NCBI RefSeq assembly: GCF_012524165.2
Contig: NZ_JABACJ020000002.1
Span: 124,001-188,000 of the forward strand
Length of the DNA stretch: 64,000 bases
Direction of reading: 5' to 3'
From: Faecalicatena faecalis
GTDB lineage: Bacteria; Bacillota; Clostridia; Lachnospirales; Lachnospiraceae
Shown here piece after piece: positions 1-10,139 of the stretch; the first letter of the stretch is position 1; each line of letters begins with the position of its first letter. Position numbers and translations under genes: made by a program. Under the pieces are notes generated by a model that was not told the DNA's origin, ran no database searches, and was given only the letters and a program-made list of their open reading frames with translations.

Positions 1-1
1 G

Positions 2-2131
2 ATCAAGAATAACATATTCCCGGACTTTGTCGGGGAAAAGACTTTCTATGACAGCCTGCGCAGAAAGCTCCAGGAGCAGTATCTGGCCGTTGAGATCGAG
101 AAGCAGATGAGCAAGGAGGAGATTGTGGAAGCCTATATGAACACGATCAACCTTGGTCAGGGATGCCTGGGAGTCCAGACAGCTTCCAAAAGATATTTCG
201 GAAAAGATGTCTCAGATCTCACACTCTCAGAATGTGCAGTCATCGCTGGAATCACACAGAACCCTTCCGGCTATGATCCGGTTGAACACCCGGAAGACAA
301 CCGGAAGAGACGTGACAAGGTATTAAAGAACATGCTGGATCAGAATTATATCACCAAACAGGAATATGATGAAGCAAAGGCAGAAGATGTATATGCTAAG
401 ATCACGAACACGGTTCAGGAGACAGCCGAAGACAAACCGAACACTTACTTTATTGATGCATTACTGGAGCGGGTCATCAAAGATCTTCAGACACGTAAGA
501 GCTATACAGAGACCCAGGCTTATAATGCTGTCTACAGTGGTGGACTTACCATTACAGCTACACAGGATAAAGGAATTCAGCAGATCTGTGATGAAGAAGC
601 TGCGAATCCTGCCAATTACCCGGCCACAGTTGAATATGGCCTGGAATATGCTCTGACAGTGACACATGCAGATGGTACTTCCGAGAACTTCAGTAAGGAG
701 ATGCTCGGGGAATATATCCGCGGTGCATGGGGCAGAGAGTTCCCACTGATTTTCGCTTCTCCAGAAGAGGCACAGCAGGCGATCAATGAGTATAAGAGCA
801 CACTTAATATCGCAGAAGGAGATACGGTGACCGAGAATGTAGATATCACTCCGCAGCCGCAGATCTCCATCGTAGTCATGGACCAGTATACCGGTAAAGT
901 AAAGGCCATCGTTGGAGGCCGCGGGGAAAAGAAGACAAGCCTTTCCCTGAACCGTGCTACAGGCTCCAAGAGACAGCCAGGTTCCTGTTTTAAGATTCTT
1001 TCCACTTATGCTCCTGCATTGGATTCTGCCGGATATACTCTGGCAAAGACCATTGATGACGCGCCATTTAAGTATGACAGCGGACAAGAAGTCAATAACT
1101 GGGATCATAAATATATTGGCCAGACTCGAGTTCGTTATGCAATTGAACACTCCATGAACGTATGCGCTGTTAAGACATTGACTGACATCGGATTACAGAC
1201 CGGATACGATTCTTTGATAAACTTTGGTTTCACCACACTGGTCAACAACGATAATGACAATTATCCAGGATTTTCTGATGTAGCACAGGCCACTGCTCTC
1301 GGCGGTATTACCCAGGGTGTCTACAACCTGGAGATGACGGCTGCTTACGCTGCAATCGCCAATAATGGCTTATACATTGAACCAATCCTTTACACAAAGG
1401 TTGTGGACCCAGAAGGAAATGTCCTGTTGGACAATACCGAACCTGCTTCACATCAGGTCATCAAAGATTCCACTGCCGGACTTCTTACAAGCGCGATGCA
1501 GGATGTAATCAACAAAGGTACCGGTACAGCCGCAAGATTGAATAATATGCCTGCAGCCGGTAAGACAGGTACCACAGAAAATAGTACTGACCTCTGGCTT
1601 TCCGCATATACACCATACTTTACTTGTTCCGTATGGACTGGTTATGACTCCAACAAGCCGATGGAGGGCTATCAGTATGACCAGGTCTGGCATGAGGTAA
1701 TGTGGAAGCATATCATGGATCGAATTCATGAGGCACTTCCTTACAAAGACTTTACAATGCCATCTTCTGTAGAACAGAAGACGATCTGTACGCAGACAGG
1801 GCTCTTAGCAACTTCGACCTGTCCGCCTCTGACAGAATATTTTGCCAAAGGCACAGCACCTACACAGAGCTGTCCGGGACATGTAGTCCAAAAGCCTGAG
1901 GAGGATAAAGACAAGGATAAAGACAAAGAGAAGGAAGACAAGAAGGACGAGGAGACACCGGATGATAACGAAAATCCAGATGATCCTTCTGGTGGAGAGA
2001 CACCACCTGTTGATAACGGTGGTACAGATACCCCACCTGTCGACAACGGCGGCGGTGACACGCAGCCTCCTGTTGATAACGGCGGAGGCGACACACCAAC
2101 TCCAACTCCGACTCCGACACCTTCTGAATAA
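2..2131 (+). CDS. Class A penicillin-binding protein (PBP1A family), 5' truncated by window edge
   Basis: The frame is open from base 2, so the gene starts before the window. The visible 709 residues begin inside the glycosyltransferase (GT51) domain, with the helix-rich segment around YMNTINLGQGCLGVQTASKRYFGK. The transpeptidase domain follows: active-site SCFK at visible residue 328, SMN at about 384 and KTGT at about 521. It polymerises and cross-links peptidoglycan on the outer face of the membrane. The SxxK motif reads SCFK where STFK is usual; the nucleophile Ser and the Lys are kept. The C-terminus is low-complexity: a Lys/Asp/Glu run, then PPVDNGG repeats and a Thr-Pro run, as in many clostridial PBP1 tails. 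Domain identity is secure; the specific PBP1 subtype is inference. Confidence 0.93.
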   Translation: MKNNIFPDFVGEKTFYDSLRRKLQEQYLAVEIEKQMSKEEIVEAYMNTINLGQGCLGVQTASKRYFGKDVSDLTLSECAVIAGITQNPSGYDPVEHPEDNRKRRDKVLKNMLDQNYITKQEYDEAKAEDVYAKITNTVQETAEDKPNTYFIDALLERVIKDLQTRKSYTETQAYNAVYSGGLTITATQDKGIQQICDEEAANPANYPATVEYGLEYALTVTHADGTSENFSKEMLGEYIRGAWGREFPLIFASPEEAQQAINEYKSTLNIAEGDTVTENVDITPQPQISIVVMDQYTGKVKAIVGGRGEKKTSLSLNRATGSKRQPGSCFKILSTYAPALDSAGYTLAKTIDDAPFKYDSGQEVNNWDHKYIGQTRVRYAIEHSMNVCAVKTLTDIGLQTGYDSLINFGFTTLVNNDNDNYPGFSDVAQATALGGITQGVYNLEMTAAYAAIANNGLYIEPILYTKVVDPEGNVLLDNTEPASHQVIKDSTAGLLTSAMQDVINKGTGTAARLNNMPAAGKTGTTENSTDLWLSAYTPYFTCSVWTGYDSNKPMEGYQYDQVWHEVMWKHIMDRIHEALPYKDFTMPSSVEQKTICTQTGLLATSTCPPLTEYFAKGTAPTQSCPGHVVQKPEEDKDKDKDKEKEDKKDEETPDDNENPDDPSGGETPPVDNGGTDTPPVDNGGGDTQPPVDNGGGDTPTPTPTPTPSE

Positions 2132-2154
2132 TACAAAATTAAGAACCCTTAAAT

Positions 2155-2192
2155 ATATTGCCGGGCCCCGGATAATCCGCGGCCCGGCAATA
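2155..2192. terminator. GC-rich inverted repeat after PBP gene
   Basis: The arms TATTGCCGGGCC (2155-2166) and GGCCCGGCAATA (2181-2192) are perfectly complementary around a 14-base loop. There is no clean T-run on either side, so termination activity is uncertain, but the position just after the PBP stop codon fits a 3' end hairpin. Confidence 0.55.
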
Positions 2193-2213
2193 TAATGTTC
2201 AAAAAAGAAAAGC

Positions 2214-2256
2214 AAAAAATGAGAGAAGACTCCACTTTGAAGTCTCCTCTCATTTT
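2214..2256. terminator. Bidirectional terminator between PBP and glcK
   Basis: A stem ATGAGAGAAGACT / AGTCTCCTCTCAT (one mismatch) is flanked by A-run on the left and T-run on the right. It can end both the plus-strand PBP transcript and the minus-strand uvrC-hprK-glcK transcript, whose stop codon is at 2269. Confidence 0.8.
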
Positions 2257-2268
2257 TCATTCTAATAT

Positions 2269-3204
2269 TTAGCTCTCTAAAACCAGCTTAGCTGATCCAC
2301 AGATTCCTGCATCATTTCCTAAGGTAGCTAATGCGAATTTCACATCTTTATTTGCAAAGAAAACGCGTTCTCTGAATGGTTTCTCGATATAGGAAAGCAG
2401 CACTTCCCCAGCCTTTGATACACCGCCTCCGATTACGATGATGGATGGATCTGTAATTGTCGCCAGGTTTGCCAGCTCATAACCCAGATAGCGTCCGAAC
2501 TCCTCTGCCACCTCAATTGCCACTGCATCTTCGGCTTTTACTGCATCGAACACATCCTTTGCAGTTACCGTATCTTTATTCAATATCGTCTCTCTTGTCT
2601 CTTCTGCGAGCTTTCTCTTTGCCAGGCGGACGATTCCAGTCGCTGACGCATACTGCTCTAAACATCCGCGGTTCCCGCATCCACAGACCTCTGTCTCATC
2701 GTAATTCACACAGACATGTCCAAGCTCTCCGCCTGCGCCGTGTGCCCCTGTGACAACTCTTCCACCGATAATGACACCGCCGCCGACTCCAGTTCCCAAG
2801 GTCACCATGACCATATTCCGCTCTCCTGCTCCGCCGCCTTTCCACATCTCACCCAAGGCTGCAACGTTCGCGTCATTTCCAATCTCAGCTTTGAGCCCGG
2901 TAAGCTCCTCTAATTCCTTCTTGACTTCTTTATATTTCCAGCCGAGATTTGCACTTCCGTTGACAACGCCTTCTTCTGTCACCGGTGCTGGAACTCCTGC
3001 TCCAATTCCCAGAATATCAGCCTTGTCGATGCCCCTTTCTTCCAGCTTAGCAAGAATAGATGCTGAAATGTCTGGAAGAATCGCTTTTCCTTCTTCTTCT
3101 GTGTGTGTCACGATCTCCCACTTGTCCAGAATCTCTCCCGTCTCTTCAAACAGTCCTAATTTTACAGTGGTTCCCCCTATATCTACGCCAAAACAATACT
3201 TCAT
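2269..3204 (-). CDS. glcK: ROK-family glucokinase
   Basis: This 311-residue protein phosphorylates glucose (or a related hexose) at C6 with ATP in the cytoplasm. It starts with the phosphate-binding loop DIGGTTVKLGLF (residues 8-19), has the catalytic Asp in GNDAN (Asp111), and carries the ROK zinc motif: His163 followed by CGCGNRGC (residues 174-181) and Glu183. Length matches the ROK glucokinase family. It is the last gene of a minus-strand run uvrC-hprK-glcK, 38 bases after hprK, which places sugar phosphorylation next to the HPr kinase that senses glycolytic flux. Fructokinase or N-acetylhexosamine kinase activity cannot be excluded from sequence. Confidence 0.9.
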   Translation of the reverse strand: MKYCFGVDIGGTTVKLGLFEETGEILDKWEIVTHTEEEGKAILPDISASILAKLEERGIDKADILGIGAGVPAPVTEEGVVNGSANLGWKYKEVKKELEELTGLKAEIGNDANVAALGEMWKGGGAGERNMVMVTLGTGVGGGVIIGGRVVTGAHGAGGELGHVCVNYDETEVCGCGNRGCLEQYASATGIVRLAKRKLAEETRETILNKDTVTAKDVFDAVKAEDAVAIEVAEEFGRYLGYELANLATITDPSIIVIGGGVSKAGEVLLSYIEKPFRERVFFANKDVKFALATLGNDAGICGSAKLVLES

Positions 3205-3242
3205 GATCTGTCTCCTATCTCTCTATTCCATTCTCTCACTGT

Positions 3243-4172
3243 CTATCTATTTTTCGCCAGATTCTCCTGCACACGTTTGTACAGCTCCTGTGCCGCATTA
3301 TATCCCATCTGTTTCTGTCTGTGGTTCACAGCGGCAGATTCCACGATGATGGCCAGATTACGTCCCGGACGAATCGGAATACTGTGGCAGACAACCCGGT
3401 TTCCGAGGAATTCGGTATAATTCTCTTCCAATCCCAGACGGTCATATTCTTTATCCCGGTTCCAGTCCTCCAGAGTGATGACCAGGTCGATATTCTGGGT
3501 CTCTCTGACGCTCTGTACACCAAACATAGACTTCACGTCTACAATACCGATTCCGCGCAGCTCAATAAAATGCCTTGTAATATCCGGTGCTGCACCTACC
3601 AGAGTATCATCGCTCACTTTGCGGATCTCAACAACATCATCGGTGACCAGACGATGCCCTCTCTTAATCAATTCCAGAGCCGCCTCACTCTTACCGATTC
3701 CACTCTCTCCCATAATCAGAACGCCCACACCGTACACGTCCACGAGCACACCGTGAATAGAAATGCAGGGAGCAAGCTTGACGTTCAGCCAGCGAATGAT
3801 CTCGCCCATGAATGAGGAGGTCGACTTCGATGTCGTAAAAATCGGTACCTCATGTTTCACAGCCAAATCCAAAAGCTCCTGCTCTGGCTGCATATCCCTG
3901 CTGAATATGATGCAGGGCACCTTATGACTCAACAGTTCCTCATATATCTTGATTTTTCTCTCCTTCGTCAAGGTCTCCAAATATGCATACTCCACGAATC
4001 CGATCATCTGTACCCTGTCTGAGTCAAAATGGTCAAAAAATCCGGTAAGCTGGAGCGCTGGTCTGTTGATGTCCGGCACATTTACCTCCCGCCCGATCAA
4101 TTCCACATCAGGAGTGAGATTCTTTAAATCCATCTTCTCAACGATTTCACTTAACTTTACTCCTTGTACCAT
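3243..4172 (-). CDS. hprK: HPr kinase/phosphorylase
   Basis: The 309-residue bifunctional enzyme phosphorylates and dephosphorylates Ser46 of HPr and so controls carbon catabolite repression in Firmicutes. The N-terminal domain (about 1-130) is the family-specific HprK_N; the C-terminal kinase core has the P-loop GESGIGKS (residues 155-162), followed by the family signature in the ELRGIGIVDVKSMFG segment. Length is standard. It sits between uvrC and glcK on the minus strand, about 100 bases after uvrC, a gene order common in Clostridia. Confidence 0.97.
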   Translation of the reverse strand: MVQGVKLSEIVEKMDLKNLTPDVELIGREVNVPDINRPALQLTGFFDHFDSDRVQMIGFVEYAYLETLTKERKIKIYEELLSHKVPCIIFSRDMQPEQELLDLAVKHEVPIFTTSKSTSSFMGEIIRWLNVKLAPCISIHGVLVDVYGVGVLIMGESGIGKSEAALELIKRGHRLVTDDVVEIRKVSDDTLVGAAPDITRHFIELRGIGIVDVKSMFGVQSVRETQNIDLVITLEDWNRDKEYDRLGLEENYTEFLGNRVVCHSIPIRPGRNLAIIVESAAVNHRQKQMGYNAAQELYKRVQENLAKNR

Positions 4173-4274
4173 AATATTCTCCTTTTCCTTTATTACTTAC
4201 TGCCTGAAAACGGCAGAAAACAAACAGATTCCTTTTTTATTATAGCATGAATCAGAATCCCTTAAAAGACTTCA

Positions 4275-6155
4275 TCAAAGATTCCCTTCTACACTTTCCT
4301 CTTTCCCATGAAAGAACCGATAGACTGCCTGCGCCGATCTTTCATTCATGGACGGAACATCTGCAAGCTCCTCAACTGTCGCGGCCTTGATCGCATCCAG
4401 GCTCAGATAATGGCGCATCAGTGCCTTTCTTCTGGCAGGCCCGATTCCGTCGATATCATCCAGAATAGAATGTACCTGCCCCTTGGCCCGAAGCTGTCTG
4501 TGGTACTCAATGGCGAAACGATGGGCCTCGTCCTGAATCCTGGTGATCAGCCGGAATGCCTCGGAGGATTTATCGATAGGAATCTCCTCGTTGTGATAAT
4601 AGAGTCCTCTCGTTCTGTGGTAATCATCCTTGACCATACCACATACCGGAATATTCAGATGGAGTTCATGAAGCACCTCCAGTGCGACATTGACCTGCCC
4701 CTTTCCTCCATCCATCAGAATCAGATCTGGGAATAAGGTGAAGCCTCCCAATTCCTTGCTTTCCTCCCGCTCTTTAAGGCCATGGGTAAAACGTCTGGTG
4801 AGCACCTCCCGCATACTGCCATAGTCATCAGCGCCCTCGATTCCTTTGATCTTGAACTTGCGGTAGTCGTTCCTCTTTGGCTTGCCCCGCTCGTATACCA
4901 CCATGGAACCGACGGATTCGAACCCGTTCGTATTGGAGATATCATAAGCCTCCATCCGGTTGATATCATCCAGTTCTAAAAGCTTAGCAATCTCCTTGAC
5001 TGCACCGATGGTCCTGCCTTCCTCCCGCTTGAGGCGCTCCTTATCTTTGCTGAGTACCAGCTTCGCGTTGTTGGCTGCCAGCTCGACCAGCTTTTCCTTT
5101 GTCCCCTTTTTAGGAACACGGATAGTCACCTTACCTCCCCGCTTTGTCCCCAGCCACTCTTCCAACAGCTCAATATCGTCCAGCTCCTCTGGAAGCATCA
5201 GCTCACTTGGGATAAACGGAGTTCCCGCATAATACTGCTTAATGAAGCTGTCCAGCACCGCTTTATGCGGCTCCTCCTTCGCAATACGGAGGTAGAAATG
5301 ATCTCTTCCGATTAACCGTCCACCACGGATAAAGAATACCTGTACCACTGCATCCTCTTCCTCGGATGCCACAGCCAGGACATCCCGGTCCTCCCCGCTG
5401 CTGTCCGTAATCTTCTGCTTCTGCGCCACCTTTTTTACACTATTCAAAAGCTCCCTGAATTCAATTGCCTTCTCGAATTCCAGTGCTTCCGATGCCGCAT
5501 TCATCTTCTCTTCCAGTTCCTTGAGAATCCCGTCAAAATTACCGTTCAGGAACCGAATCACCTGCTGGACGGCCTTCCCATATTCCTCCTGTGAAATATA
5601 CCCTTGGCAGGGCCCTTCACACTGCTTGATATGATAATTCAGACAAGGCCGTTCCTTCCCTGTATCCTTCGGCAGATTGCGGTTACAGCTTCGGATATGA
5701 TACAGCTTATGCAGAAGATCTATAGTGTCCCTCACCGCCTGTGAACTGGTATATGGTCCAAAATACTTCGCCTTGTCCTTTAACATCTTCCTGGCAAGCA
5801 TCACACGCGGATAGGGCTCATTTACCGTCACCTTAATGAACGGATAAGCCTTATCATCCATTAGCATCGTATTATACTTTGGCCTGTGCTCCTTAATCAG
5901 GTTGCACTCCAGAACAAGTGCTTCCAGCTCCGAGTCTGTCACGATATACTCAAAACGCCGTATATGCGTGACCATCTGCTCAATCTTGACCCCCTTATTC
6001 CTGCTGCTTTGAAAATACTGCCGCACCCGGTTCTTTAAGCTGATCGCCTTGCCTACATAGATGATATTGTCCCGTTCATCATGCATAATATAAACCCCCG
6101 GCTTTCCCGGGAGTTTTTTTAATTCCTCTTGAATATCAAAATTATTATTTTCCAT
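4275..6155 (-). CDS. uvrC: Excinuclease ABC subunit C
   Basis: The protein makes both incisions in nucleotide excision repair after UvrAB damage recognition. From Met at 6155 it is 626 residues, and this start puts the GIY-YIG nuclease ([18 protein letters not shown]) at about residue 20, as in the family. A UVR domain ([20 protein letters not shown]) lies near the middle, then the RNase H-like nuclease region with Asp-rich [11 protein letters not shown] and a C-terminal HhH motif ([20 protein letters not shown]). An upstream in-frame Met at 6179 would add eight residues that do not fit the family. First gene of the uvrC-hprK-glcK run. Confidence 0.96.
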   Translation of the reverse strand: MENNNFDIQEELKKLPGKPGVYIMHDERDNIIYVGKAISLKNRVRQYFQSSRNKGVKIEQMVTHIRRFEYIVTDSELEALVLECNLIKEHRPKYNTMLMDDKAYPFIKVTVNEPYPRVMLARKMLKDKAKYFGPYTSSQAVRDTIDLLHKLYHIRSCNRNLPKDTGKERPCLNYHIKQCEGPCQGYISQEEYGKAVQQVIRFLNGNFDGILKELEEKMNAASEALEFEKAIEFRELLNSVKKVAQKQKITDSSGEDRDVLAVASEEEDAVVQVFFIRGGRLIGRDHFYLRIAKEEPHKAVLDSFIKQYYAGTPFIPSELMLPEELDDIELLEEWLGTKRGGKVTIRVPKKGTKEKLVELAANNAKLVLSKDKERLKREEGRTIGAVKEIAKLLELDDINRMEAYDISNTNGFESVGSMVVYERGKPKRNDYRKFKIKGIEGADDYGSMREVLTRRFTHGLKEREESKELGGFTLFPDLILMDGGKGQVNVALEVLHELHLNIPVCGMVKDDYHRTRGLYYHNEEIPIDKSSEAFRLITRIQDEAHRFAIEYHRQLRAKGQVHSILDDIDGIGPARRKALMRHYLSLDAIKAATVEELADVPSMNERSAQAVYRFFHGKEESVEGNL

Positions 6156-6242
6156 GCAACTATTATAAAGCCTGGGCACTCTTTTGTGAAGAAAAACTTT
6201 TCAGGCCATGATTACAAAAGACGAGATTTCGACAGATACAAG

Positions 6243-6306
6243 AAAACCGGGAACCCAGATGAATCTCATTCCTTAAAGATCCACCTGGATTCCCGGCTTT
6301 CTATTT
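6243..6306. terminator. Hairpin between ftsH and uvrC
   Basis: The arms around AACCGGGAACCCA (6245-6257) and TGGATTCCCGGCTT (6288-6301) pair with one mismatch across a long loop, with T-rich sequence on the plus side and A-rich sequence on the minus-strand upstream side. It probably ends the ftsH transcript, since ftsH stops at 6361 on the minus strand. Confidence 0.6.
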
Positions 6307-6360
6307 CCTGGTTTATATATCTCTTAGCCTTATATCTTTTAGCTAAGATAATCTCTTAAC

Positions 6361-8454
6361 TTATGACTGTTCCTCCGTGGACACGTCGGCTGCTTCGTTT
6401 ACTGCTTCTGTATCTGGTGTCACTGCGTCCTCTGGAGCTTTTTCATCTTCTGATGTATTTCCATCCCCCAGCGTTTTTCCCTCGACCGGTTTCATAGCGA
6501 TCCTGATATCCTTCTTTGCCTCAGTACCTTCCTCCGGCTCTTCGATTCCCTTTACCTCACGGAAAATCTTCATGAATTCTTTTCCGGTGATGGTCTCCTT
6601 CTCAATCAGGAATGCAGAAATCTTATCCAAAGCCTCTCTGTTCTCCTGAAGAAGACGTTTTGCTTCCTCATAGGCCTTCTTCAACATCGCCATGACTTCC
6701 CCGTCTATCTCAGCGGCTGTGGCCTCACCACAGTTAACGACCGGACGACCGTCCAGATAACGGTTCTGTATAGACTCCAGACCGATCAATCCGAACTTCT
6801 CGGACATTCCATACTGCGTAATCATGGCTCTGGCAATCTTCGTCGCCTGCTCAATGTCATTGGACGCACCAGTCGTAACCGTATCGAAAACAATCTCTTC
6901 CGCTGCCCGTCCGGCCAAAGCCCCTACTAACATAGCTTCCAGCTCCTTCTTCGTGTTCAGGAACTTCTCCTCTTCCGGTGTCTGCATGACATATCCAAGC
7001 GCCCCCATCGTCCTTGGGACAATGGTAATCTTCTGTACCGGTTCCGCATCCTTCTGCAGAGCACTTACCAATGCATGACCGACCTCATGGTAGGAAACGA
7101 TCTTTCTCTCCTCCTCACTCATGATACGGTCTTTCTTTTCTTTTCCGACAAGTACGACTTCTACCGCCTCAAATAAATCCTTCTGACTGACCACCTGTCT
7201 GCCATTCTTGACAGCGTTGATCGCCGCCTCGTTGATCATATTAGCAAGGTCTGAACCGACCGCTCCTGAAGTCGCCAGTGCAATGGCCTCCAGATCTACG
7301 GTCTCATCCATCTTCACATCTTTTGAATGTACCTTCAGGACATCGATACGTCCCTTTAAATCCGGCTTATCTACAATAATACGTCTGTCAAAACGGCCAG
7401 GTCTTAACAGCGCCGGGTCGAGTACCTCTGGACGGTTCGTTGCTGCAAGAAGCAGCAGACCCTTATTCGTGTCAAATCCATCCATCTCTGCAAGAAGCTG
7501 GTTCAGTGTCTGTTCCCGTTCATCATTGCCGCCCATTGCGGTATCACGCGTCTTACCGATGGCATCGATCTCATCGATGAATACGATGCAAGGTGCCATC
7601 TGCTGTGCCTGCTTAAACAGATCACGGACACGGGATGCGCCGACGCCGACATACATCTCCACGAATGCAGAACCCGACAGAGAGAAAAATGGAACCTTTG
7701 CCTCCCCCGCTACAGCCTTTGCAAGCAGAGTCTTACCGGTACCCGGAGGGCCCACAAGCAGTGCTCCCTTTGGCAGTTTTGCACCGATTCCCGTATATTT
7801 GCCCGGGTTATGAAGGAAATCTACGACCTCCTGCAGGGATTCCTTCGCTTCATCCTGACCTGCCACATCCTGGAATGTGACTCCGGTCTCCTTCTCAACA
7901 TATACTTTCGCGTTGCTCTTGCCGATTCCCATCATGCCGCCGCCCTTAGACATACGCTTCATCAAGAAATTGAACAGAATGACGATCAACAAAAGCGGCA
8001 GGATCACCGTGATGAATATCTCAAATATCATCGAAGATGCTGTATCTGGAATCCGCTGTTCGTACTCTACCCCAGCTTTATACAGCCGATCCGATAAGGT
8101 ATCATCCTTCACCGCACCTGTATAATAATCCGGGGCCTTCTCCTCCTCGCTGCCACTCTTCTTTTCCAACTGGCTTACGAGATCGGATGCCGTGCCTGTC
8201 CCTTTCTTTTCCTTTGCATCATCTTTTAACGTAATATAAAGCTTCGTCGACTCAATGGTGACCTTCTCCACTTTTCCTTCATCCACCATCATCAGGAACT
8301 TATCATAACTGATTTCTTCAGGATTCTTATCCTGCATCATCGAGTATAATCCCATCACTATAAAAACAGTCAACAGTGTTGTTACGAGGATGACTCCCCA
8401 GCCCTGACGATTGTTCTTAGGATCTTTATTGTTTCTATTATTCTGATTATCCAT
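6361..8454 (-). CDS. ftsH: ATP-dependent zinc metalloprotease FtsH
   Basis: This 697-residue membrane AAA+ protease degrades misfolded and regulatory membrane and cytosolic proteins. Two membrane segments (about 21-40 and 143-165) flank the external domain. The AAA module has Walker A GPPGTGKT (235-242) and Walker [12 protein letters not shown], and the peptidase has the zinc motif HEVGH near residue 455. The last 60 residues are acidic and Thr/Glu-rich and not conserved, longer than in Bacillus FtsH. Transcribed alone, with a hairpin after it. Confidence 0.97.
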   Translation of the reverse strand: MDNQNNRNNKDPKNNRQGWGVILVTTLLTVFIVMGLYSMMQDKNPEEISYDKFLMMVDEGKVEKVTIESTKLYITLKDDAKEKKGTGTASDLVSQLEKKSGSEEEKAPDYYTGAVKDDTLSDRLYKAGVEYEQRIPDTASSMIFEIFITVILPLLLIVILFNFLMKRMSKGGGMMGIGKSNAKVYVEKETGVTFQDVAGQDEAKESLQEVVDFLHNPGKYTGIGAKLPKGALLVGPPGTGKTLLAKAVAGEAKVPFFSLSGSAFVEMYVGVGASRVRDLFKQAQQMAPCIVFIDEIDAIGKTRDTAMGGNDEREQTLNQLLAEMDGFDTNKGLLLLAATNRPEVLDPALLRPGRFDRRIIVDKPDLKGRIDVLKVHSKDVKMDETVDLEAIALATSGAVGSDLANMINEAAINAVKNGRQVVSQKDLFEAVEVVLVGKEKKDRIMSEEERKIVSYHEVGHALVSALQKDAEPVQKITIVPRTMGALGYVMQTPEEEKFLNTKKELEAMLVGALAGRAAEEIVFDTVTTGASNDIEQATKIARAMITQYGMSEKFGLIGLESIQNRYLDGRPVVNCGEATAAEIDGEVMAMLKKAYEEAKRLLQENREALDKISAFLIEKETITGKEFMKIFREVKGIEEPEEGTEAKKDIRIAMKPVEGKTLGDGNTSEDEKAPEDAVTPDTEAVNEAADVSTEEQS

Positions 8455-8531
8455 TCTTAAGCCTCCTAAAATCCACTATCCCCATTATAAGTACAGCTTC
8501 AACATAAATCAATAAAAAGATTATGAAAATA

Positions 8532-8561
8532 TTGTAAACACAGGGCGTTTTATAGTATACT
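8532..8561 (+). promoter_or_regulatory. Sigma-A-type promoter for DUF1846 gene
   Basis: A -35 TTGTAA (8532-8537) and a -10 TATACT (8556-8561) are 18 bases apart, and the start codon is about 35 bases downstream with a GAGGAAAGAG ribosome site. Confidence 0.65.
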
Positions 8562-8596
8562 GGTTACGAAATATGTCATGAGTGAGGAAAGAGAAA

Positions 8597-10075
8597 ATGA
8601 AAATAGGATTCGATAATGAAAAGTATTTAACCATGCAGTCAGAACATATCCGCGAAAGGATCAACCAGTTTGACAACAAACTTTACCTTGAATTCGGCGG
8701 GAAGTTATTCGATGATTACCATGCAGCCAGAGTCCTTCCAGGCTTTGCGCCGGACAGTAAGCTCAGGCTTTTGAAGCAGCTCAGCGACCAGGCAGAGATC
8801 GTCATCGTCATCAGCGCTCGTGATATTGAGAAGAATAAAGTCCGCGGTGACCTTGGAATTACCTATGACTCTGATGTCCTTCGGCTGATGGATTCTTTCG
8901 GTGACAGCGGCCTGTATGTAGGAAGTGTAGTCATCACCCAATATTCCGGTCAGGAAAGCGCACAGCTTTTCAAAAACCGCCTCGAAAACTTAGGCGTCCG
9001 TGTATACATCCATTACAACATCAGCGGTTATCCATCCAATATCCCGTTGATCGTCAGCGACGAAGGATACGGTAAGAACGAATATATTGAGACGACACGT
9101 CCGCTCGTCATCGTCACAGCACCAGGACCAGGAAGCGGTAAAATGGCAACCTGCCTTTCACAGTTATATCATGAGCATAAACGTGGAATTCATGCAGGCT
9201 ATGCCAAATTTGAAACATTTCCCATTTGGAACCTGCCGCTCAAGCATCCTGTCAACCTGGCCTATGAGGCTGCTACAGCAGATTTGAACGATATTAACAT
9301 GATTGACCCATTCCATTTGGAAGCATATGGAGTCACGACCGTGAATTATAACCGTGACGTAGAGATTTTCCCAGTATTAAATACCATTTTTGAAAAAATT
9401 TATGGAAGCAGCCCTTATAAATCTCCGACCGATATGGGCGTCAACATGGCAGGAAAATGTATCTGCGATGATGAGGTCTGCCGCGAGGCTTCCCGTCAGG
9501 AGATTGTCAGAAGATATTTCGCCTCTCTGAATTCCCTGGTAACAGGGTCCAGTTCAGAAGAGGAAAAGCAGAAGATCGAGCTTCTCATGAATCAGGCCAA
9601 TGTGACCATACAGGATAGAAAGGTCGTTGCAAAGGCTCTGGAACGTGCCGAACAGACCAATGGGCCGGCCGCAGCACTGGAACTGGACGACGGACGCATC
9701 ATTACCGGCAAGACGACCAATCTGCTCGGTGCATCTGCAGCCCTTCTTTTGAATGTCATCAAAGAATTGGCTGGAATCGACCATGAGCTGCATGTCATCT
9801 CCCCAGAATCGATTGCTCCGATTCAGGAGTTGAAAGTGAAGTATTTAAAAAGTAAGAATCCGCGTCTCCACACAGATGAAGTGCTCATCGCTCTTTCTGC
9901 AAGTGCAGCACACAGTGCACTGGCAAAGAAGGCATTGGAACAACTGCCCAAACTGGACGGCTGTCAGGCACATACCTCAGTAATGCTTTCCGATGTGGAT
10001 ATCAAGACCTTTAAAAAGCTCGGAGTGCAGCTCACCTGCGAGGCTGCCTACGAAACCGAACATATTTATCATTAG
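8597..10075 (+). CDS. DUF1846 domain-containing protein
   Basis: The 492-residue protein matches the conserved DUF1846 family of Firmicutes and actinobacteria along its whole length (start MKIGFDNEKYLTMQSEHI, middle VTAPGPGSGKMATCLSQLYH, end with a predicted small-molecule-binding fold). Structures exist for family members but no reaction is established as far as I know. Met at 8597 is chosen over the GTG at 8582 because GAGGAAAGAG lies just before it and homologues begin MKIGFD. It is monocistronic, with its own promoter and a terminator hairpin after it. Confidence 0.9.
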   Translation: MKIGFDNEKYLTMQSEHIRERINQFDNKLYLEFGGKLFDDYHAARVLPGFAPDSKLRLLKQLSDQAEIVIVISARDIEKNKVRGDLGITYDSDVLRLMDSFGDSGLYVGSVVITQYSGQESAQLFKNRLENLGVRVYIHYNISGYPSNIPLIVSDEGYGKNEYIETTRPLVIVTAPGPGSGKMATCLSQLYHEHKRGIHAGYAKFETFPIWNLPLKHPVNLAYEAATADLNDINMIDPFHLEAYGVTTVNYNRDVEIFPVLNTIFEKIYGSSPYKSPTDMGVNMAGKCICDDEVCREASRQEIVRRYFASLNSLVTGSSSEEEKQKIELLMNQANVTIQDRKVVAKALERAEQTNGPAAALELDDGRIITGKTTNLLGASAALLLNVIKELAGIDHELHVISPESIAPIQELKVKYLKSKNPRLHTDEVLIALSASAAHSALAKKALEQLPKLDGCQAHTSVMLSDVDIKTFKKLGVQLTCEAAYETEHIYH

Positions 10076-10080
10076 AAAAG

Positions 10081-10137
10081 AACGAAAAATTGGGCCAGAA
10101 TTCGCTGTTCATCAGCAGAATCCTGGCCTTCGTTTTC
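10081..10137. terminator. Terminator between DUF1846 gene and MBL-fold gene
   Basis: A stem GGCCAGAATTCGCTG / CAGCAGAATCCTGGCC with outer AACGAAAA / TTCGTTTT pairing lies between two convergent genes. The T-rich right side and A-rich left side suggest it works in both directions. Confidence 0.75.
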
Positions 10138-10139
10138 CC

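Noticed and set aside
461..1150. 229-residue minus-strand frame opposite the PBP gene
   Set aside because: It is antisense to a clear PBP domain, has no ribosome site and encodes Cys-rich sequence unlike a real protein.
1741..2260. Several minus-strand Pro/Ser-rich open frames opposite the PBP tail
   Set aside because: They mirror the low-complexity PPVDNGG and Lys/Asp tail of the PBP gene and have no ribosome sites.
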